Assembly: GCF_001581005.1 (NCBI RefSeq)
Contig: NZ_LHZV01000060.1
Coordinates: 50,092 to 114,091, forward strand
Length of the DNA stretch: 64,000 bases
Reading direction: 5' to 3'
Source of the DNA: Acetobacter orleanensis
GTDB taxonomy: Bacteria; Pseudomonadota; Alphaproteobacteria; Acetobacterales; Acetobacteraceae
In this document: positions 12,280 through 22,983 of the stretch, in pieces
Numbering within the stretch: position 1 is the first letter of the stretch
How the letters are laid out: each line of letters begins with the position of its first letter
The notes under the pieces: model-generated
Seen by the model: only the letters and a program-made list of their open reading frames with translations
Told to the model about the DNA's origin: nothing
Database searches by the model: none
Made by a program: the position numbers and the translations under genes

Positions 12280-13293
12280 TTATCGTAGCACAGGAGCCTG
12301 ATCGACCTGCGGCTCAATCCGTTGTTTTTTAACAGGTTGAACTGGAGCCGTTTTAATATCCACCGGCTGCGGCTTGCCGGAGCGTGACATGGCCGCGGGA
12401 GCCGGAGCAGTGCCAGAAGCCGTTGGCGGCTGGGTGGTGGCAGCAGGCGTGTTCTGGGCCGTAATAACCTTGCCGGGAACAGGGAAGTTGCTGCTGAGCA
12501 GCTTGTAGCGTTTCAGATTATTATAAGCGTACCGGTACCATTTGCTGCCCGGATAGTTATAGCCCAGCACAATCGCGGATTTGCGGGCCTGCTCTGTCAG
12601 GCCGAGGTCCAGATAGACTTCAACCATACGCTCCAGTGCTTCGGGCACATGGTTGGTTGTCTGGAAATCCTGAATCACGCGCTGATAGCGGTTGATGGCG
12701 CCTTCGTAATTTCGTTCCTGCTGGTAGTAACGGCCAACCAGCATTTCCTTACCAGCCAGATGGTCGCGGCACAGGTCAATTTTTAGCTGGGCATCCCGTG
12801 CATACTGGGACTGTGGGAAGCGGGTGATGACTTCTTCCAGCGCATCCATAGCTTCCACCGTGCCCTGCTGGTCACGCTGTACATCCGCAATCTGCTCATA
12901 AAAACACAGAGCGCGCAGGTAATAGGCGTAAGCGGCGTCAGCACTGGTGGGATGCAGGCCGATAAAGCGGTTCAACTGCTGCACGGCTTCCGGGTATTTG
13001 CCTTTTAGATAATAGGCATACCCTTCCATTAACTGGGCGTTCGCGATGTAGCCGGAGTAGGGATAGTTCTGTTGCAGAACCTCGAATTCTGCGGCCGCCA
13101 GCGTGTAACGCTGGGTCCGCAGAGCATCAATCCCGTTATTATAGAGGGTTTCCGGAGACGCGAGTTTAGGAGCTGGAGCGGGAGTCCCTCCGCCAAACAG
13201 GCCGCACCCGGACAGGCCTAAAAGCAGACCAGCGGATGCCAGACGGCGAATGCGGCAGCGAACGGAGAAAGAATTAATGAGGCTCACAGACAT
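12280..13293 (-). CDS. bamD: Outer-membrane assembly lipoprotein BamD (ComL)
   Basis: Essential lipoprotein of the BAM complex that inserts beta-barrel proteins into the outer membrane. The N-terminal signal ends in the lipobox LSGC with Cys30 as the lipidated residue. TPR-like repeats follow: TLYNNGIDALRTQRYTLAA, AYYLKGKYPEAVQQLNRFI, GRYYQQERNYEGAINRYQRV. The C-terminal 70 residues are Pro/Ala/Thr-rich and probably disordered, making the protein longer (337 residues) than the E. coli form of about 245. The position next to lpxC and the division cluster is common in alphaproteobacteria. Confidence 0.92.
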   Translation of the reverse strand: MSVSLINSFSVRCRIRRLASAGLLLGLSGCGLFGGGTPAPAPKLASPETLYNNGIDALRTQRYTLAAAEFEVLQQNYPYSGYIANAQLMEGYAYYLKGKYPEAVQQLNRFIGLHPTSADAAYAYYLRALCFYEQIADVQRDQQGTVEAMDALEEVITRFPQSQYARDAQLKIDLCRDHLAGKEMLVGRYYQQERNYEGAINRYQRVIQDFQTTNHVPEALERMVEVYLDLGLTEQARKSAIVLGYNYPGSKWYRYAYNNLKRYKLLSSNFPVPGKVITAQNTPAATTQPPTASGTAPAPAAMSRSGKPQPVDIKTAPVQPVKKQRIEPQVDQAPVLR

Positions 13294-13384
13294 TCCGGCT
13301 CTTCAAATTGAACTTGTCTTATAGCACGCATGGCGCTCAAGAAAAGAGAATGAAGACGCCCTTTGTATTTTGGCAGTCGTCATC

Positions 13385-14365
13385 TCATGCGGCGGCGAGG
13401 GAAAAGCCCTCATGGGCAGGGACATAGCGCCACGCTGTGGGGTCTGCAAACAGCGCGCGTAGCACCTTGTTATTCAGGCAATGGCCTGAACGATAGCCTG
13501 TAAACCGTGCGCGCAGCGGGGCACCTGCCAGATAAAGATCTCCTACCGCATCCATCACCTTATGGCGGATAAATTCATCAGGGCAACGCAGGCCGGACGG
13601 GTTGAGAATCTGGTCTCCATCCACGACAATCGCGTTATCGAGCGAGCCACCGCGCGCCAGCCCGGCCTTGTGCAGAGCCTCAATTTCCTGCCGTAGCGTG
13701 AAGGTTCTGTTACGCGCCAGATCCTGCCGGAAGGTGGAGGGGGTGAGTTCCGTGGCAAAAGTCTGCTTGCCAATGGCTTCCGCCGGGAAATCAATACTCA
13801 GGTCCAGATGCAGGTTGCGGACTGGGGCCGGTCTGAGTTCAACAAAAGCCCCGTCCTGCTCAACCCGCACGGACCGCAGGACATCAATCCGGTGCCTGAC
13901 CGCGTCCTGCGGCACGCGCCCGGCGCAGTCCATCAGGAACACGAAGTCCGCCGCAGAGCCGTCAAACACAGGAATTTCCGGGCCATCGACCAGCACCAGC
14001 ACGTTATCAATCCCGCAGCCGTTGAGGGCGGCCATCAGGTGCTCAACGGTAGCAATCCGGTTGGCAGGATTTGCAGCCTCGCCCAGCACAGTGCTGAGGC
14101 GCGTATCCATCACATAATCGAATCGGGCCGGGAGAAAGGCCGCGTTCAGGTCCGAGCGTTTGAAGATGATACCGTGCCCGACAGGAGCGGGCTGGAGGGT
14201 AAGCGTAATACGCGCCCCGGTATGCAGGCCGATGCCAACGGAGGAAATGGCATGGTGCAGAGTATGCTGGACGGCAGGCTGCTCTGTTACAGAGGGCTGG
14301 GCGGAGCGGAAAACGGGTTCCAGCGTAGCGGAGCGACTCTTCGGTTCCATAAGCAGATTGTCCAT
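13385..14365 (-). CDS. lpxC: UDP-3-O-acyl-N-acetylglucosamine deacetylase LpxC
   Basis: Zinc enzyme for the committed step of lipid A synthesis. Motifs in order: HAISSVGIGLHTGARITLTL, TVEHLMAALNGCGIDN (zinc His), GPEIPVFDGSAADF, and DEFIRHKVMDAVGDLYLAG, with further zinc ligands and catalytic Asp. The product has 326 residues from the ATG at 14365, which has AGGAAAG upstream; Met6 (14350) is an alternative. The N-terminal about 40 residues before the LpxC fold are not conserved. It follows ftsZ but is separated from it by a terminator, so it probably has its own promoter. Confidence 0.95.
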   Translation of the reverse strand: MDNLLMEPKSRSATLEPVFRSAQPSVTEQPAVQHTLHHAISSVGIGLHTGARITLTLQPAPVGHGIIFKRSDLNAAFLPARFDYVMDTRLSTVLGEAANPANRIATVEHLMAALNGCGIDNVLVLVDGPEIPVFDGSAADFVFLMDCAGRVPQDAVRHRIDVLRSVRVEQDGAFVELRPAPVRNLHLDLSIDFPAEAIGKQTFATELTPSTFRQDLARNRTFTLRQEIEALHKAGLARGGSLDNAIVVDGDQILNPSGLRCPDEFIRHKVMDAVGDLYLAGAPLRARFTGYRSGHCLNNKVLRALFADPTAWRYVPAHEGFSLAAA

Positions 14366-14465
14366 GGCTCTGGCTTCTTTCCTGCGCGGTTTAAAAGACG
14401 TGCAGGGTAACGCTAAAGCCCGCCTTCTGTTCTGGCGAGTCAATCATTATTGCCGTCTATTACAT

Positions 14466-14499
14466 AAAAAACCGCGCTACTCACGAGGAGCAGCGCGGC
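14466..14499 (-). terminator. Rho-independent terminator after ftsZ
   Basis: On the minus strand the arms CCGCGCT and AGCGCGG, with a partly paired inner CTC/GAG, are followed by TTTTTTATG. It marks the 3' end of the mraZ-to-ftsZ gene block, 18 bases after the ftsZ stop. Confidence 0.88.
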
Positions 14500-14516
14500 A
14501 GAAAACTGCGCTTTAC

Positions 14517-16061
14517 TTACTGGCGGCGCAGGAAGGTCGGAATTTCAAGGCCAGTATCATCCGTATCAGCCGGGCGCACGCTCGGGCTATGCTGGGGAGC
14601 AGGGCTCACGACAGGGCGCTGCGGCTCCATAGCCGGTTCACTCCGCTGCTCCTCTCCCGCACCACGGCGGAACGCACCCGTCACGCGGCCAAACAGGCTG
14701 CGTGAAGACGGCTGGCCGGATTCTGGCAGATACGGGGAGCGTGGGGCTTCCGTAAACAGACCAGCCCGCGGAGAGGCTGCCGGGCGCTGCGGCTGGGCAG
14801 GAGCCTGTGCCGCAGGAGCGGAGTTGATCTGGCCGGGAACACTATGCGCGGGCGGCGGAGACATATGCTGCCCCCCCATCTGCGGCTGATAAGCCTGCGG
14901 TGCCGGAGCGGCCGGGCGAGGCTGTTGCATGCCCGTATCCATGCGCGGTGCGACAGGCTGCTGCATGGGGGCGGTCGGCTGAGAGGCTCCCGTCATGACG
15001 GACGGACCTGTGCCGGTCGCAACAGCCTGCTGTTCAGCCTGTTCTTCGTTTTCCACAGGTACCAGATGCAGGCGGTCATGAGCCTGTGTGCCGATATCAA
15101 TTCCGGTTGCTACGACGGACACGCGGATCTTGCCGTTCATGTTTTCATCAATAATGGAGCCGAAGATCATGTTCGCATCTTCCGCAACTTCGCGGCGGAT
15201 ACGGTTACAGGCTTCGTCCACTTCAAAGAACGTCATGTCTTCACCACCGGTCACGTTGACCAGCAGACCCTGCGCGCCGGACATGCAGGTATCTTCCAGC
15301 AGCGGGTTGGCAATGGCGGCCTCGGCGGCTTCAACCGCACGGTTTTCACCTTCGGCTTCACCCGTGCCCATCATGGCTTTGCCCATTTCCGCCATGACGC
15401 TGCGGATATCGGCGAAGTCGAGATTGATGTAGCCGGGAGCCATCATCAGATCGGTCACGCCGCGCACGCCCATGTAGAGAACATGGTCAGCCATCTTGTA
15501 GGCTTCACGCAGAGTTGTGCGTTCACTGGCGACGCGGAACAGGTTCTGGTTGGGGATGACAATCAGCGTATCAACATACTGCTGAAGTTCCTTGATGCCT
15601 TCTTCCGCAATGCGGGCGCGGCGTTTGCCTTCGTAATCAAACGGCTTGCTGACCACGCCAACCGTCAGAATATTCCGCTCACGCGCCATGCGGGCAATAA
15701 CCGGAGCAGCCCCGGTGCCCGTGCCGCCGCCCATGCCGGTGGTGATGAACACCATATGGCACCCATCCAGATACCGGGCCAGTTCATCAGCCGCTTCTTC
15801 CGCAGCACCCCGGCCTACTTCCGGTTTCGCGCCAGCACCCAGACCGTGGGTCAGGTGCGGGCCAAGCTGCACGCGGCGGTCCGCGCGGCTTTTGGCAAGG
15901 CTCTGGGCATCCGTGTTGGCAACGACAAACTCAACACCCTGAAGGCTGGACGCAATCATGTTGTCCACTGCGTTCGTACCGCCGCCCCCAACGCCGAAAA
16001 CTGTAATTCTCGGTGAAAAATCTGCGTGTGTCTGAGGTGGAACGGTCAGGTTCAGTGTCAT
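14517..16061 (-). CDS. ftsZ: Cell division protein FtsZ
   Basis: Tubulin-like GTPase forming the Z ring. The 514-residue protein has the GTPase domain in residues about 15-330, with [14 protein letters not shown], the tubulin signature [18 protein letters not shown] and synergy-loop residues ([11 protein letters not shown]). A Pro/Gln/Ala-rich linker of about 160 residues follows, then the C-terminal peptide [10 protein letters not shown] that binds FtsA and other partners. The long linker is usual for alphaproteobacteria. It lies 84 bases downstream of ftsA and is the last gene of the block before a terminator. Confidence 0.97.
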   Translation of the reverse strand: MTLNLTVPPQTHADFSPRITVFGVGGGGTNAVDNMIASSLQGVEFVVANTDAQSLAKSRADRRVQLGPHLTHGLGAGAKPEVGRGAAEEAADELARYLDGCHMVFITTGMGGGTGTGAAPVIARMARERNILTVGVVSKPFDYEGKRRARIAEEGIKELQQYVDTLIVIPNQNLFRVASERTTLREAYKMADHVLYMGVRGVTDLMMAPGYINLDFADIRSVMAEMGKAMMGTGEAEGENRAVEAAEAAIANPLLEDTCMSGAQGLLVNVTGGEDMTFFEVDEACNRIRREVAEDANMIFGSIIDENMNGKIRVSVVATGIDIGTQAHDRLHLVPVENEEQAEQQAVATGTGPSVMTGASQPTAPMQQPVAPRMDTGMQQPRPAAPAPQAYQPQMGGQHMSPPPAHSVPGQINSAPAAQAPAQPQRPAASPRAGLFTEAPRSPYLPESGQPSSRSLFGRVTGAFRRGAGEEQRSEPAMEPQRPVVSPAPQHSPSVRPADTDDTGLEIPTFLRRQ

Positions 16062-16145
16062 GTGGCTCTCCCGGGCAGTCTTGGCAAACTAACGAAGTCT
16101 TCGGAAGGATGCTAGATCGAAGTTATCAATATTTCTCTAAGTATA

Positions 16146-17582
16146 TCAGACTCTGCCGCGAATAAAAGCGACTAGTCTTTGTAAAGTGCCAGAAGGCGGG
16201 GCTTCGCGGAATTCAACATCCCCAAATGGACGCTCCGCGCTGGCGGCCCAAGACAGCAGACCGGCCGCTGTCGCAAAACCCGCAGCCGCAGCAGTATTTT
16301 CCGGAAGTCCCAGAATATGCTTTGGCCGACCAAGGCGGACTGAGCGTGTAAAAGCAGGCCCTCCGCTGCGCCCTTTAGTGGCGGATGCGCCAAGAATACG
16401 TTCCGCCAGCGGGCGCATGCCGTCTAGCAGGGAGGCACCGCCTGTCAGCACGATGCGGCCACTGGCGGCATTGCCCAGCCCCGCACCATCCAGTTTTTCA
16501 CGCACCAGTTCCAGAGTTTCTTCCATACGTGGGCGGATGATACGGCCAAGCTGTGCACGTGAAATCTGTTCAAAATGAGGAACATCATTGCCCAGAAGCT
16601 CAACAGTCAGAATTTCATCTTCCACATCGGACGAGAGATCAGCGCTTCCGTAAACTGTCTTGAGCCGCTCGGCATTTTCCAGAGAAGTGCTGAGTCCGCG
16701 CGCGATGTCGCGCGTCACATGCAGTCCGCCAACGCTGATTTGTGCCGTGTGCAAAATCTGGCCTTCCCCGAATACGGCGAGTGAGGTTGTGCCACCGCCC
16801 ATTTCTACAACGGTTGTGCCAAGTTCCCGTTCATCCGCATCCAGCACGGACAGGCCGGAGGCAAGCGGGGAGGAAACCAGTGCTTCCACTTTCAATTCCG
16901 CGCGGCTGAGCACGGTTTCAAGGTTCAGCAACGCCGTCGAGGCAGCATCAATAATATGCAGTCGGGCCTTCAGGGTCTCGCACAAATGGCCGCGCGGGTC
17001 GGCCACGCCTTCCGTATCATCCACGGTAAAATCAATCGGCAGGGTGTGCACTACATCGCGCCCGTCCACGGTGGCCTGCACGCGTCCTTCCGTGACAACC
17101 CGGCGAATATCGGCTTCCGTCACCACGCGCCCGCCGACCGGCCAGCGCACATTGAACAAGCGGCTAGCCGGATGCCCGCAGGAGAGATTGACCACCACGC
17201 GGTCAATCGTCCGTTCCGCCATGAGTTCGGCCTGTCCGACCGTCGCGCGGATGGCGGCTTCCGCCGCTTGCAGGTCGGTAATCGCTCCGTTCCGGATACC
17301 GGCGGAGCGACGCCACCCGCAGCCAATCACCTTTAAGTTGCCATTGGGCTCGCCTTTACCAATCAGGCACGTGATTTTGGTGGAGCCAATATCCAGCACC
17401 GCGGAATAGCCGTTACGCCACGCGCGCGGGCGTTTGTTGGTCTCGGTGGGGGGGAGCGGGAGAATGGTGTCATCCCCGCTCATCCGCAGACTGGACGAGG
17501 CGGATACTGTTCCGGCTTTTTTGCGTAAGCGGGACTGAGCATCGGAACTGAGCGAAAAGGACGGGCGCGCGCGGTTGATCAT
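16146..17582 (-). CDS. ftsA: Cell division protein FtsA
   Basis: Actin-like ATPase that anchors FtsZ to the membrane. The 478 residues include the phosphate-1 motif AVLDIGSTKITCLIGKG (about residues 60-76), the 1C domain, EMGGGTTSLAVFGEGQI, and IVLTGGASLLDGM in the second adenosine region. The last 15 residues (LQRLVAFIRGRV) look like the amphipathic membrane-targeting helix. The N-terminal 55 residues before the fold are basic and Ser-rich. Start 17582 overlaps the ftsQ stop by 4 bases. Confidence 0.95.
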   Translation of the reverse strand: MINRARPSFSLSSDAQSRLRKKAGTVSASSSLRMSGDDTILPLPPTETNKRPRAWRNGYSAVLDIGSTKITCLIGKGEPNGNLKVIGCGWRRSAGIRNGAITDLQAAEAAIRATVGQAELMAERTIDRVVVNLSCGHPASRLFNVRWPVGGRVVTEADIRRVVTEGRVQATVDGRDVVHTLPIDFTVDDTEGVADPRGHLCETLKARLHIIDAASTALLNLETVLSRAELKVEALVSSPLASGLSVLDADERELGTTVVEMGGGTTSLAVFGEGQILHTAQISVGGLHVTRDIARGLSTSLENAERLKTVYGSADLSSDVEDEILTVELLGNDVPHFEQISRAQLGRIIRPRMEETLELVREKLDGAGLGNAASGRIVLTGGASLLDGMRPLAERILGASATKGRSGGPAFTRSVRLGRPKHILGLPENTAAAAGFATAAGLLSWAASAERPFGDVEFREAPPSGTLQRLVAFIRGRV

Positions 17583-18529
17583 GCGGGACTTCCCTGACGG
17601 CCAGCGGGCGGAGTGCTGCCGGATTGTGATGGAGGCTGTTGCGGGGCGTGGCCGCCGGGAGCACCCCCGGGAACATTGGCGGGGGCAGCATTCGTGCCGG
17701 ACTGCGGTGCCGGGTCGGGTTGCGGTGGACGTTCCCGAATGGTCAGGCGGTCGGGCAGGCGCATATCAATCAGCACCACCGGGCGGTCGAGCAGATGCGT
17801 GGTGGCGTCCAGCTTGGCGAGGCGGTGAATAGCCGGAATTTCCTCGCCTTCGGGCAGTAGAACCGTAGCGCCATTCCGCAGCGTCAGATTCCAGCGACGG
17901 CTGCTGACCCGCACGGCGGCAATCACATGGTCCCGCACGGTGGGTTCCTGCCCTAGTGCGTCAATCAGCGCGGCAGCGGCGTCATTCGCGCCATCCCCCA
18001 CCACCAGCGGCAGTTTGGTAAAGGCTTCGGCGTCCTTGCCCGTCATGCCCTGATCCGGCACGCGCTTGCCCTGCTTGTCGATCAGTTCAAAATGGCCCTG
18101 ATGTTGCCAGACAGCAAAGGGCGGACGCTCGGTAATGGTGACAGTAATTTCCCCGGAAAGATGCCGCTCAACCGTGACATGGTCCACAAAGGGGAGGGCG
18201 TTCAGCCGGTCCCGCGCCTCGGAGACACTGAAATTCAGCACCGGGTCCCCTACGGAGACGCCAAGCGCCTTGTGGATAGCGGAGTCACTGGTCAGTTGCG
18301 CGCCCTGCACCTGAATTTTTGTGATACGCAAGGGTGCTGAACTCAGAACTTTGTCGCGCAGCGGGGCCAGACGCTCCTGCGCGCCGGGTTGCTGGAGATA
18401 CAGATACCCTCCTCCTCCTAATGCCGCCAGAAACAGCACGCCAAACAGGGGGCGGACCAGCCGTTTCTGCCGCCGGGCAAACAACCCGAAGCGTGACGGA
18501 CGATCAGACGGGGAGGAGGGGACTCTCAT
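17579..18529 (-). CDS. ftsQ: Cell division protein FtsQ
   Basis: Bitopic divisome protein linking early and late division proteins. A cytoplasmic basic N-terminus (to about residue 28) precedes one membrane segment (LFGVLFLAALGGGGYLYLQ). A periplasmic POTRA domain begins at LRITKIQVQGAQLTSDSAI and includes NALPFVDHVTVERHLSGEI; the FtsQ beta domain follows, with WNLTLRNGATVLLPEG. The C-terminal 45 residues are Pro/Gly-rich and probably disordered. It overlaps ftsA and ddl by 4 bases at each end. Confidence 0.92.
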   Translation of the reverse strand: MRVPSSPSDRPSRFGLFARRQKRLVRPLFGVLFLAALGGGGYLYLQQPGAQERLAPLRDKVLSSAPLRITKIQVQGAQLTSDSAIHKALGVSVGDPVLNFSVSEARDRLNALPFVDHVTVERHLSGEITVTITERPPFAVWQHQGHFELIDKQGKRVPDQGMTGKDAEAFTKLPLVVGDGANDAAAALIDALGQEPTVRDHVIAAVRVSSRRWNLTLRNGATVLLPEGEEIPAIHRLAKLDATTHLLDRPVVLIDMRLPDRLTIRERPPQPDPAPQSGTNAAPANVPGGAPGGHAPQQPPSQSGSTPPAGRQGSPA

Positions 18530-19467
18530 TGGCGGCAGGTTGCCTGATCAACCAGCCAGCCGCACAACTCCGGGTAGCTGATGCCGCAATAGGCGGCCTG
18601 TTCGGGCAGCAGGGAGGTGGCCGTCATGCCGGGTTGAGTATTGACCTCAAGCAGAATGAGCCGCGCCGGACCGGGGCCGGTATCATCCAGCCGGAAATCT
18701 GAACGAGACGCGCCAGAGCAGCCAAGAGCCTGATGCGCGGCCACGGCCACGGCGCAGGCTTCTTTGCTGACGACGTCATCAATCAGTGCTGGCAGCACAT
18801 GGCTGGAGCCGCCGCTGGTATATTTGGCGTCATAATTATAAAAATCATGCCCGGCACCGGGGGTGGGCGTGATGTCCGTGACCGTTAGGGCGCGGTCTCC
18901 CAGAACCCCAACCGTAATTTCCTTGCCGGGGATAAAATCTTCCACCAGCGCATGCGGGCCGTAGCACCAGTTTTTTACAATTTCCTGCCGCGTGTTGGAG
19001 CCGGGCCGGACAATGGAGACACCGACGGACGAGCCTTCGCTCACAGGTTTGACAACATATGGGGCCGGTAGCGGGTCTGCTTTGGCCAGTTCTTCAATGG
19101 CAATCACCCGGCCTTCCGCCACTGGCAGACCGGCGGCGAGAAAAACGGCGCGGGCGGCGGCTTTATCCATGGCAGTGGCGGAGGCCCGCACGCCGGAGTG
19201 GGTGTACGGAAGACCCATCCAGTCCAGAACGCCCTGAATACAGCCATCTTCTCCAAACCGTCCGTGCAGGGCGTTGAACACGACGTCAGGTTTCTGCTCG
19301 GTCAGGCTTGTTACCAGTGCGGCCAGATCTGCTCCGGCATCCAGTGGTGTCACGGTATGGCCGAGGCTGCGCAGAGCCTCCACAGCCCCCTTGCCGGACG
19401 AGAGGCTGACATCCCGCTCGGAAGACATACCACCCATCAGAACGGTAATCCGTTTTGTGCTGCTCAT
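18526..19467 (-). CDS. ddl: D-alanine--D-alanine ligase
   Basis: ATP-grasp enzyme making the D-Ala-D-Ala dipeptide for MurF. The 313-residue protein has VLMGGMSSERDVSLSSGKG at the N-terminus, FNALHGRFGEDGCIQG, YVVKPVSEGSSVGVSIV (ATP-binding) and the metal/substrate motif LLEVNTQPGMTATSL near the C-terminus. The ATG at 19467 ([13 protein letters not shown]) gives the ATGA overlap with murB seen through the cluster, so it is preferred to the ATG at 19509. Confidence 0.95.
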   Translation of the reverse strand: MSSTKRITVLMGGMSSERDVSLSSGKGAVEALRSLGHTVTPLDAGADLAALVTSLTEQKPDVVFNALHGRFGEDGCIQGVLDWMGLPYTHSGVRASATAMDKAAARAVFLAAGLPVAEGRVIAIEELAKADPLPAPYVVKPVSEGSSVGVSIVRPGSNTRQEIVKNWCYGPHALVEDFIPGKEITVGVLGDRALTVTDITPTPGAGHDFYNYDAKYTSGGSSHVLPALIDDVVSKEACAVAVAAHQALGCSGASRSDFRLDDTGPGPARLILLEVNTQPGMTATSLLPEQAAYCGISYPELCGWLVDQATCRQ

Positions 19468-20411
19468 GCGGAGGGTCCTTCTGCCTTGCCGATGCGTTTG
19501 ATTTCCCAATGGAGCTGAACCCCGGAGTGCTGGGCCACACGCTGCCGCACGTCATCACCCAGACCTTCAAGGTCGGCAGCACTGGCCTGACCGAGGTTGA
19601 TCAGGAAGTTGCAGTGTTTTTCGCTGACCTGCGCATCCCCGCGCGTCAGGCCACGGCATCCGGCGGCGTCAATCAGCTCCCACGCCTTGCGCGGGGAAAT
19701 ATCCGCGTCGGGGTTACGGAAAGTGGAGCCGCCGGTTCTGGCGCGTACGGGCTGCGAGAGTTCCCGCGCTGCGCGGACCTGAGCAATGCGGGCGGCAATA
19801 TCCGCTTGCTTGTCCGGCGTGCCACGCAGGCGGGCACGGATGACAAGCGCGCCTTCCGGCAGGCCGGAGCGGCGATAGCCAAAGTTCAGCGCGCCAGCAT
19901 CCAACCGTATCAGGCTGCCATCCCGCGTGATGATGTCCGCCCAGTCCAGCACGGTGGCGATGTCAGACCCGTAGGCACCGGCGTTCATCCGCACCGCTCC
20001 GCCGATGGAGCCGGGGATACCCGCCAGAAATTCCAGCCCGGCCAGTCCCGCCTGTGCGGCGTATTCAGCCACCGTCGCATCCAGACAGGCGCTGCCGACC
20101 ACCAGCCCGTCTTCTTCCACCGTAATGTCAGAGAAGCCACGTGCCAGACGGATCACAATGCCGTCCAACCCGCCATCCCGGATAATCACGTTCGAGCAGG
20201 CTCCGAGTGCCGTCACCGGCAGTTCGGGGGAAAGCCGCTGCATGACAGCGGCAAGGTCTTCCGCATCCGCAGGCTGATACATCCATTCCGCGGCACCGCC
20301 CACGCGGAACCATGTGCGTGGGCCAAGTGGGGCCTGCGGTGTCAGGCGGCCACGGGTTTCCGCAAAGGCCTGCTGCACCAGATCCGTCATGGACGTGGAA
20401 GACAGGCTCAT
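19464..20411 (-). CDS. murB: UDP-N-acetylenolpyruvoylglucosamine reductase MurB
   Basis: FAD enzyme reducing UDP-GlcNAc-enolpyruvate to UDP-MurNAc. The 315 residues carry [18 protein letters not shown] (FAD domain), [38 protein letters not shown] and [20 protein letters not shown], with the Ser that protonates the intermediate in the GST/GSTF region. The [19 protein letters not shown] stretch belongs to the type I-like C-terminal domain. It overlaps both neighbours by 4 bases. Confidence 0.96.
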   Translation of the reverse strand: MSLSSTSMTDLVQQAFAETRGRLTPQAPLGPRTWFRVGGAAEWMYQPADAEDLAAVMQRLSPELPVTALGACSNVIIRDGGLDGIVIRLARGFSDITVEEDGLVVGSACLDATVAEYAAQAGLAGLEFLAGIPGSIGGAVRMNAGAYGSDIATVLDWADIITRDGSLIRLDAGALNFGYRRSGLPEGALVIRARLRGTPDKQADIAARIAQVRAARELSQPVRARTGGSTFRNPDADISPRKAWELIDAAGCRGLTRGDAQVSEKHCNFLINLGQASAADLEGLGDDVRQRVAQHSGVQLHWEIKRIGKAEGPSA

Positions 20412-21838
20412 GCCGCGCGCCCGCCATCGGCCGCGTTCAGGGCGGCAAGCTGTTCCGGCAATGCCTGCGCCCAGTTGGTAATGGTGCCTGCGCCAAGGCA
20501 GACCACATAGTCACCCGGTTTGGCGATGGCGTTGATCATTTCCGCCAGATGGTCCGGGCTGGAAAGCGGCACCACGGAGCGATGGCCGCGTTCACGCAGG
20601 CCTTCAATCAGTTTGTCACGGCTCACATCCGGGTCGGGCTGTTCCCCTGCGGCGTAGATATCCGACACAATGACGGTATCCGCATCATTCATGCAGGTGC
20701 AGAAGTCCGAGAACAGCATTTTCAGGCGCGAATAACGGTGCGGCTGCATGACGGCAATCACCTTGTTCGCCCCGGCCTGCCGCGCGGCTTTCAGCACAGC
20801 GGCAATTTCTACCGGGTGATGACCGTAATCATCAATGACCGTTACGCCGTTATATTCGCCCGTGCGTGTGAAGCGACGCTTGACGCCACGGAAGGCGGCC
20901 AGACCGGAGCGGATAACGTCATCACTGATATCCATCTCCGTTGCCACGGCAATGGCGGCCAGCGCGTTCTGCACGTTGTGGGCACCCAGCATGGGCAGGC
21001 GGAACGGGCCAGCCTTGCGGGTGTGGCGGGTGGAGCGGTCTGTCAGCGTGACTTCAAACGTCGCGCCCATCTTGTCGGTAATCAGTTTTTCAGCTCGCAC
21101 GTCCGCCTGCGGGGAGAACCCGTAGGTGACAATCCGGTGGTCTGACATACGCGGGATCATCTGCTGCACGGCGGGATGGTCTATGCACAGCACGGCAAAG
21201 CCGTAAAACGGTACGTTGGAGACAAACTGGTCATACGCCGCTTCCATGGCCTCGGCGGAACCCCAGTGGTCCAGATGTTCCGGGTCCATGTTGGTCACGA
21301 CGGAAATCACGGAGGGCAGACGCAGGAAGGAGCCGTCGCTCTCATCCGCTTCCGCCACCATCCAGTCGCCTTTGCCCATGCGCGTGTTGGTGCCGTAGGC
21401 TTCAATAATCCCGCCGTTGATCACGGTCGGGTCCAGCTTTGCTGCTTCCAGCACGGCGGCAATCAGGCTGGTGGTGGTGGTTTTGCCGTGTGTGCCGCCA
21501 ACGGCCACGGACCAGCGCAGGCGCATGAGTTCCGCCAGCATTTCCGCGCGGCGCACCACCGGAATCAGGCGGCTGCGGGCTGCCATGACTTCCGGGTTGT
21601 CCCGGCTGACAGCGGTGGAGATCACAACAACCTGAGCCGCGCCCAGATTTTCCGCCGCATGGCCGATGGTAATGGGAATACCCGCAGCGCGCAGCCGTTT
21701 GACATTAGCGCTTTCCGCAATGTCTGACCCCTGAACGGAATAGCCCAACATGGACAGAACCTCGGCAATGCCAGACATGCCGATGCCACCAATCCCGACA
21801 AAATGAATGGTTCCGATGGAAAGGGGCAGGGCTCTCAT
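20408..21838 (-). CDS. murC: UDP-N-acetylmuramate--L-alanine ligase MurC
   Basis: First Mur ligase, adding L-Ala to UDP-MurNAc. Of 476 residues: [18 protein letters not shown] (UDP site) at the N-terminus, [17 protein letters not shown] (ATP P-loop), [23 protein letters not shown] and [17 protein letters not shown]. The start at 21838 ([13 protein letters not shown]) gives a 4-base overlap with the murG stop; the ATG at 21901 would add 21 unrelated residues. Confidence 0.96.
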   Translation of the reverse strand: MRALPLSIGTIHFVGIGGIGMSGIAEVLSMLGYSVQGSDIAESANVKRLRAAGIPITIGHAAENLGAAQVVVISTAVSRDNPEVMAARSRLIPVVRRAEMLAELMRLRWSVAVGGTHGKTTTTSLIAAVLEAAKLDPTVINGGIIEAYGTNTRMGKGDWMVAEADESDGSFLRLPSVISVVTNMDPEHLDHWGSAEAMEAAYDQFVSNVPFYGFAVLCIDHPAVQQMIPRMSDHRIVTYGFSPQADVRAEKLITDKMGATFEVTLTDRSTRHTRKAGPFRLPMLGAHNVQNALAAIAVATEMDISDDVIRSGLAAFRGVKRRFTRTGEYNGVTVIDDYGHHPVEIAAVLKAARQAGANKVIAVMQPHRYSRLKMLFSDFCTCMNDADTVIVSDIYAAGEQPDPDVSRDKLIEGLRERGHRSVVPLSSPDHLAEMINAIAKPGDYVVCLGAGTITNWAQALPEQLAALNAADGGRAA

Positions 21839-22983
21839 GCGTTGGATTCCGTCTGGCTGGGGGGCGTCGGATAGGCGGGCGATGGGGAAAGGTGCAAGCA
21901 TTCTTCTACAATATCGGCCAGTCGGGTGGCGGCATCCGGGCGGGCGAGTGAGGCTGCGGCGGCCGCTGCGCGCGCCAGCTCTTCCGGGGCCGTAAGGAGG
22001 TCATTCAGGCGGTCTGCCAGTGCCACGGCGGTAAAGTCGGGCTGGCGGATCATCCAGCCTGCACCGGCGGTGGTGATGGCATCGGCGTTTTCGGTCTGCT
22101 CATCGCTCGCGGCAATGGGCAGGGGCACCAGAATGGAGGGGCGGCCAGCGGTGGTGATTTCCGCAACGGAAGAGCCACCAGCCCGGCCAATGACGAGATG
22201 CGCGCTCTGCAACAGGGCGGGCACATCATGCAGGAAAGGCTCCACGCGGGCGGTAATGCCCATATCGGCATAGGCCTTGCGCGTGGCTTCAAGATCATCC
22301 TGCCGTGCCTGCTGCGTGACATGCAGGCGGGCGCGCAGGGCTTCCGGCAGTTTGCCAAGGGCCGCGGGCACCACTTTTGCAAAGACACTGGCCCCGAGGG
22401 ACCCGCCCCAGACCAGCAGATTGATGGTCTGGTCCGGCATGGTCCAGCCTTCACCTGCCAGAGCGGCAATGGCGGGGCGGACGGGCATGCCGGTAAAGGC
22501 CGTGCGGGCGCCGATCGGCAGTTTGGCGACGGAGGGGAAAGAGGTGGCAATCACATCCGCAAAGCGGGAGAGCACGGCGTTGGCCTTGCCCAGCACGGCA
22601 TTGCCTTCATGAATAATCAGGGCGGGATGTTTGCGGCCCAGCAGGCGCGCACCCAACAGCGGCGGCACGGAGGGGTAGCCGCCAAAACCCACCACGGCGT
22701 CCGGCTGTATGCTGCGCAGGATGGAACGCGCCTTCCAAGCGCTGCTCAGCAGGGTGAGGCCAGATTTGAACGCTCGCAGCGGTCCGCGCCCGGCCACACC
22801 AGCCCCCGGCAGAACATATTGCGGCCCGCGTGAAAAAACGCCTGTCGCGCGGGCACCGGCCCGGGCGTCTGTCATCAGCACCAGCCGGTGGCCGCGTTCT
22901 GCCAGAGCATCGGCTAGTGCTTCAGCCGGAAAGAAATGTCCGCCGGTGCCGCCTGCGGCAATGACGATAGTGCGTTGGGTCAT
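21835..22983 (-). CDS. murG: UDP-GlcNAc:lipid I N-acetylglucosaminyltransferase MurG
   Basis: Makes lipid II from lipid I at the inner membrane face. In 382 residues: glycine-rich loop [38 protein letters not shown], the nucleotide-sugar loop [19 protein letters not shown], and [16 protein letters not shown] with the binding-site Glu. Start 22983 is chosen for the ATGA overlap with ftsW; Met at 22995 is possible. The C-terminal about 15 residues are Pro/Ser-rich and not conserved. Confidence 0.95.
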   Translation of the reverse strand: MTQRTIVIAAGGTGGHFFPAEALADALAERGHRLVLMTDARAGARATGVFSRGPQYVLPGAGVAGRGPLRAFKSGLTLLSSAWKARSILRSIQPDAVVGFGGYPSVPPLLGARLLGRKHPALIIHEGNAVLGKANAVLSRFADVIATSFPSVAKLPIGARTAFTGMPVRPAIAALAGEGWTMPDQTINLLVWGGSLGASVFAKVVPAALGKLPEALRARLHVTQQARQDDLEATRKAYADMGITARVEPFLHDVPALLQSAHLVIGRAGGSSVAEITTAGRPSILVPLPIAASDEQTENADAITTAGAGWMIRQPDFTAVALADRLNDLLTAPEELARAAAAAASLARPDAATRLADIVEECLHLSPSPAYPTPPSQTESNA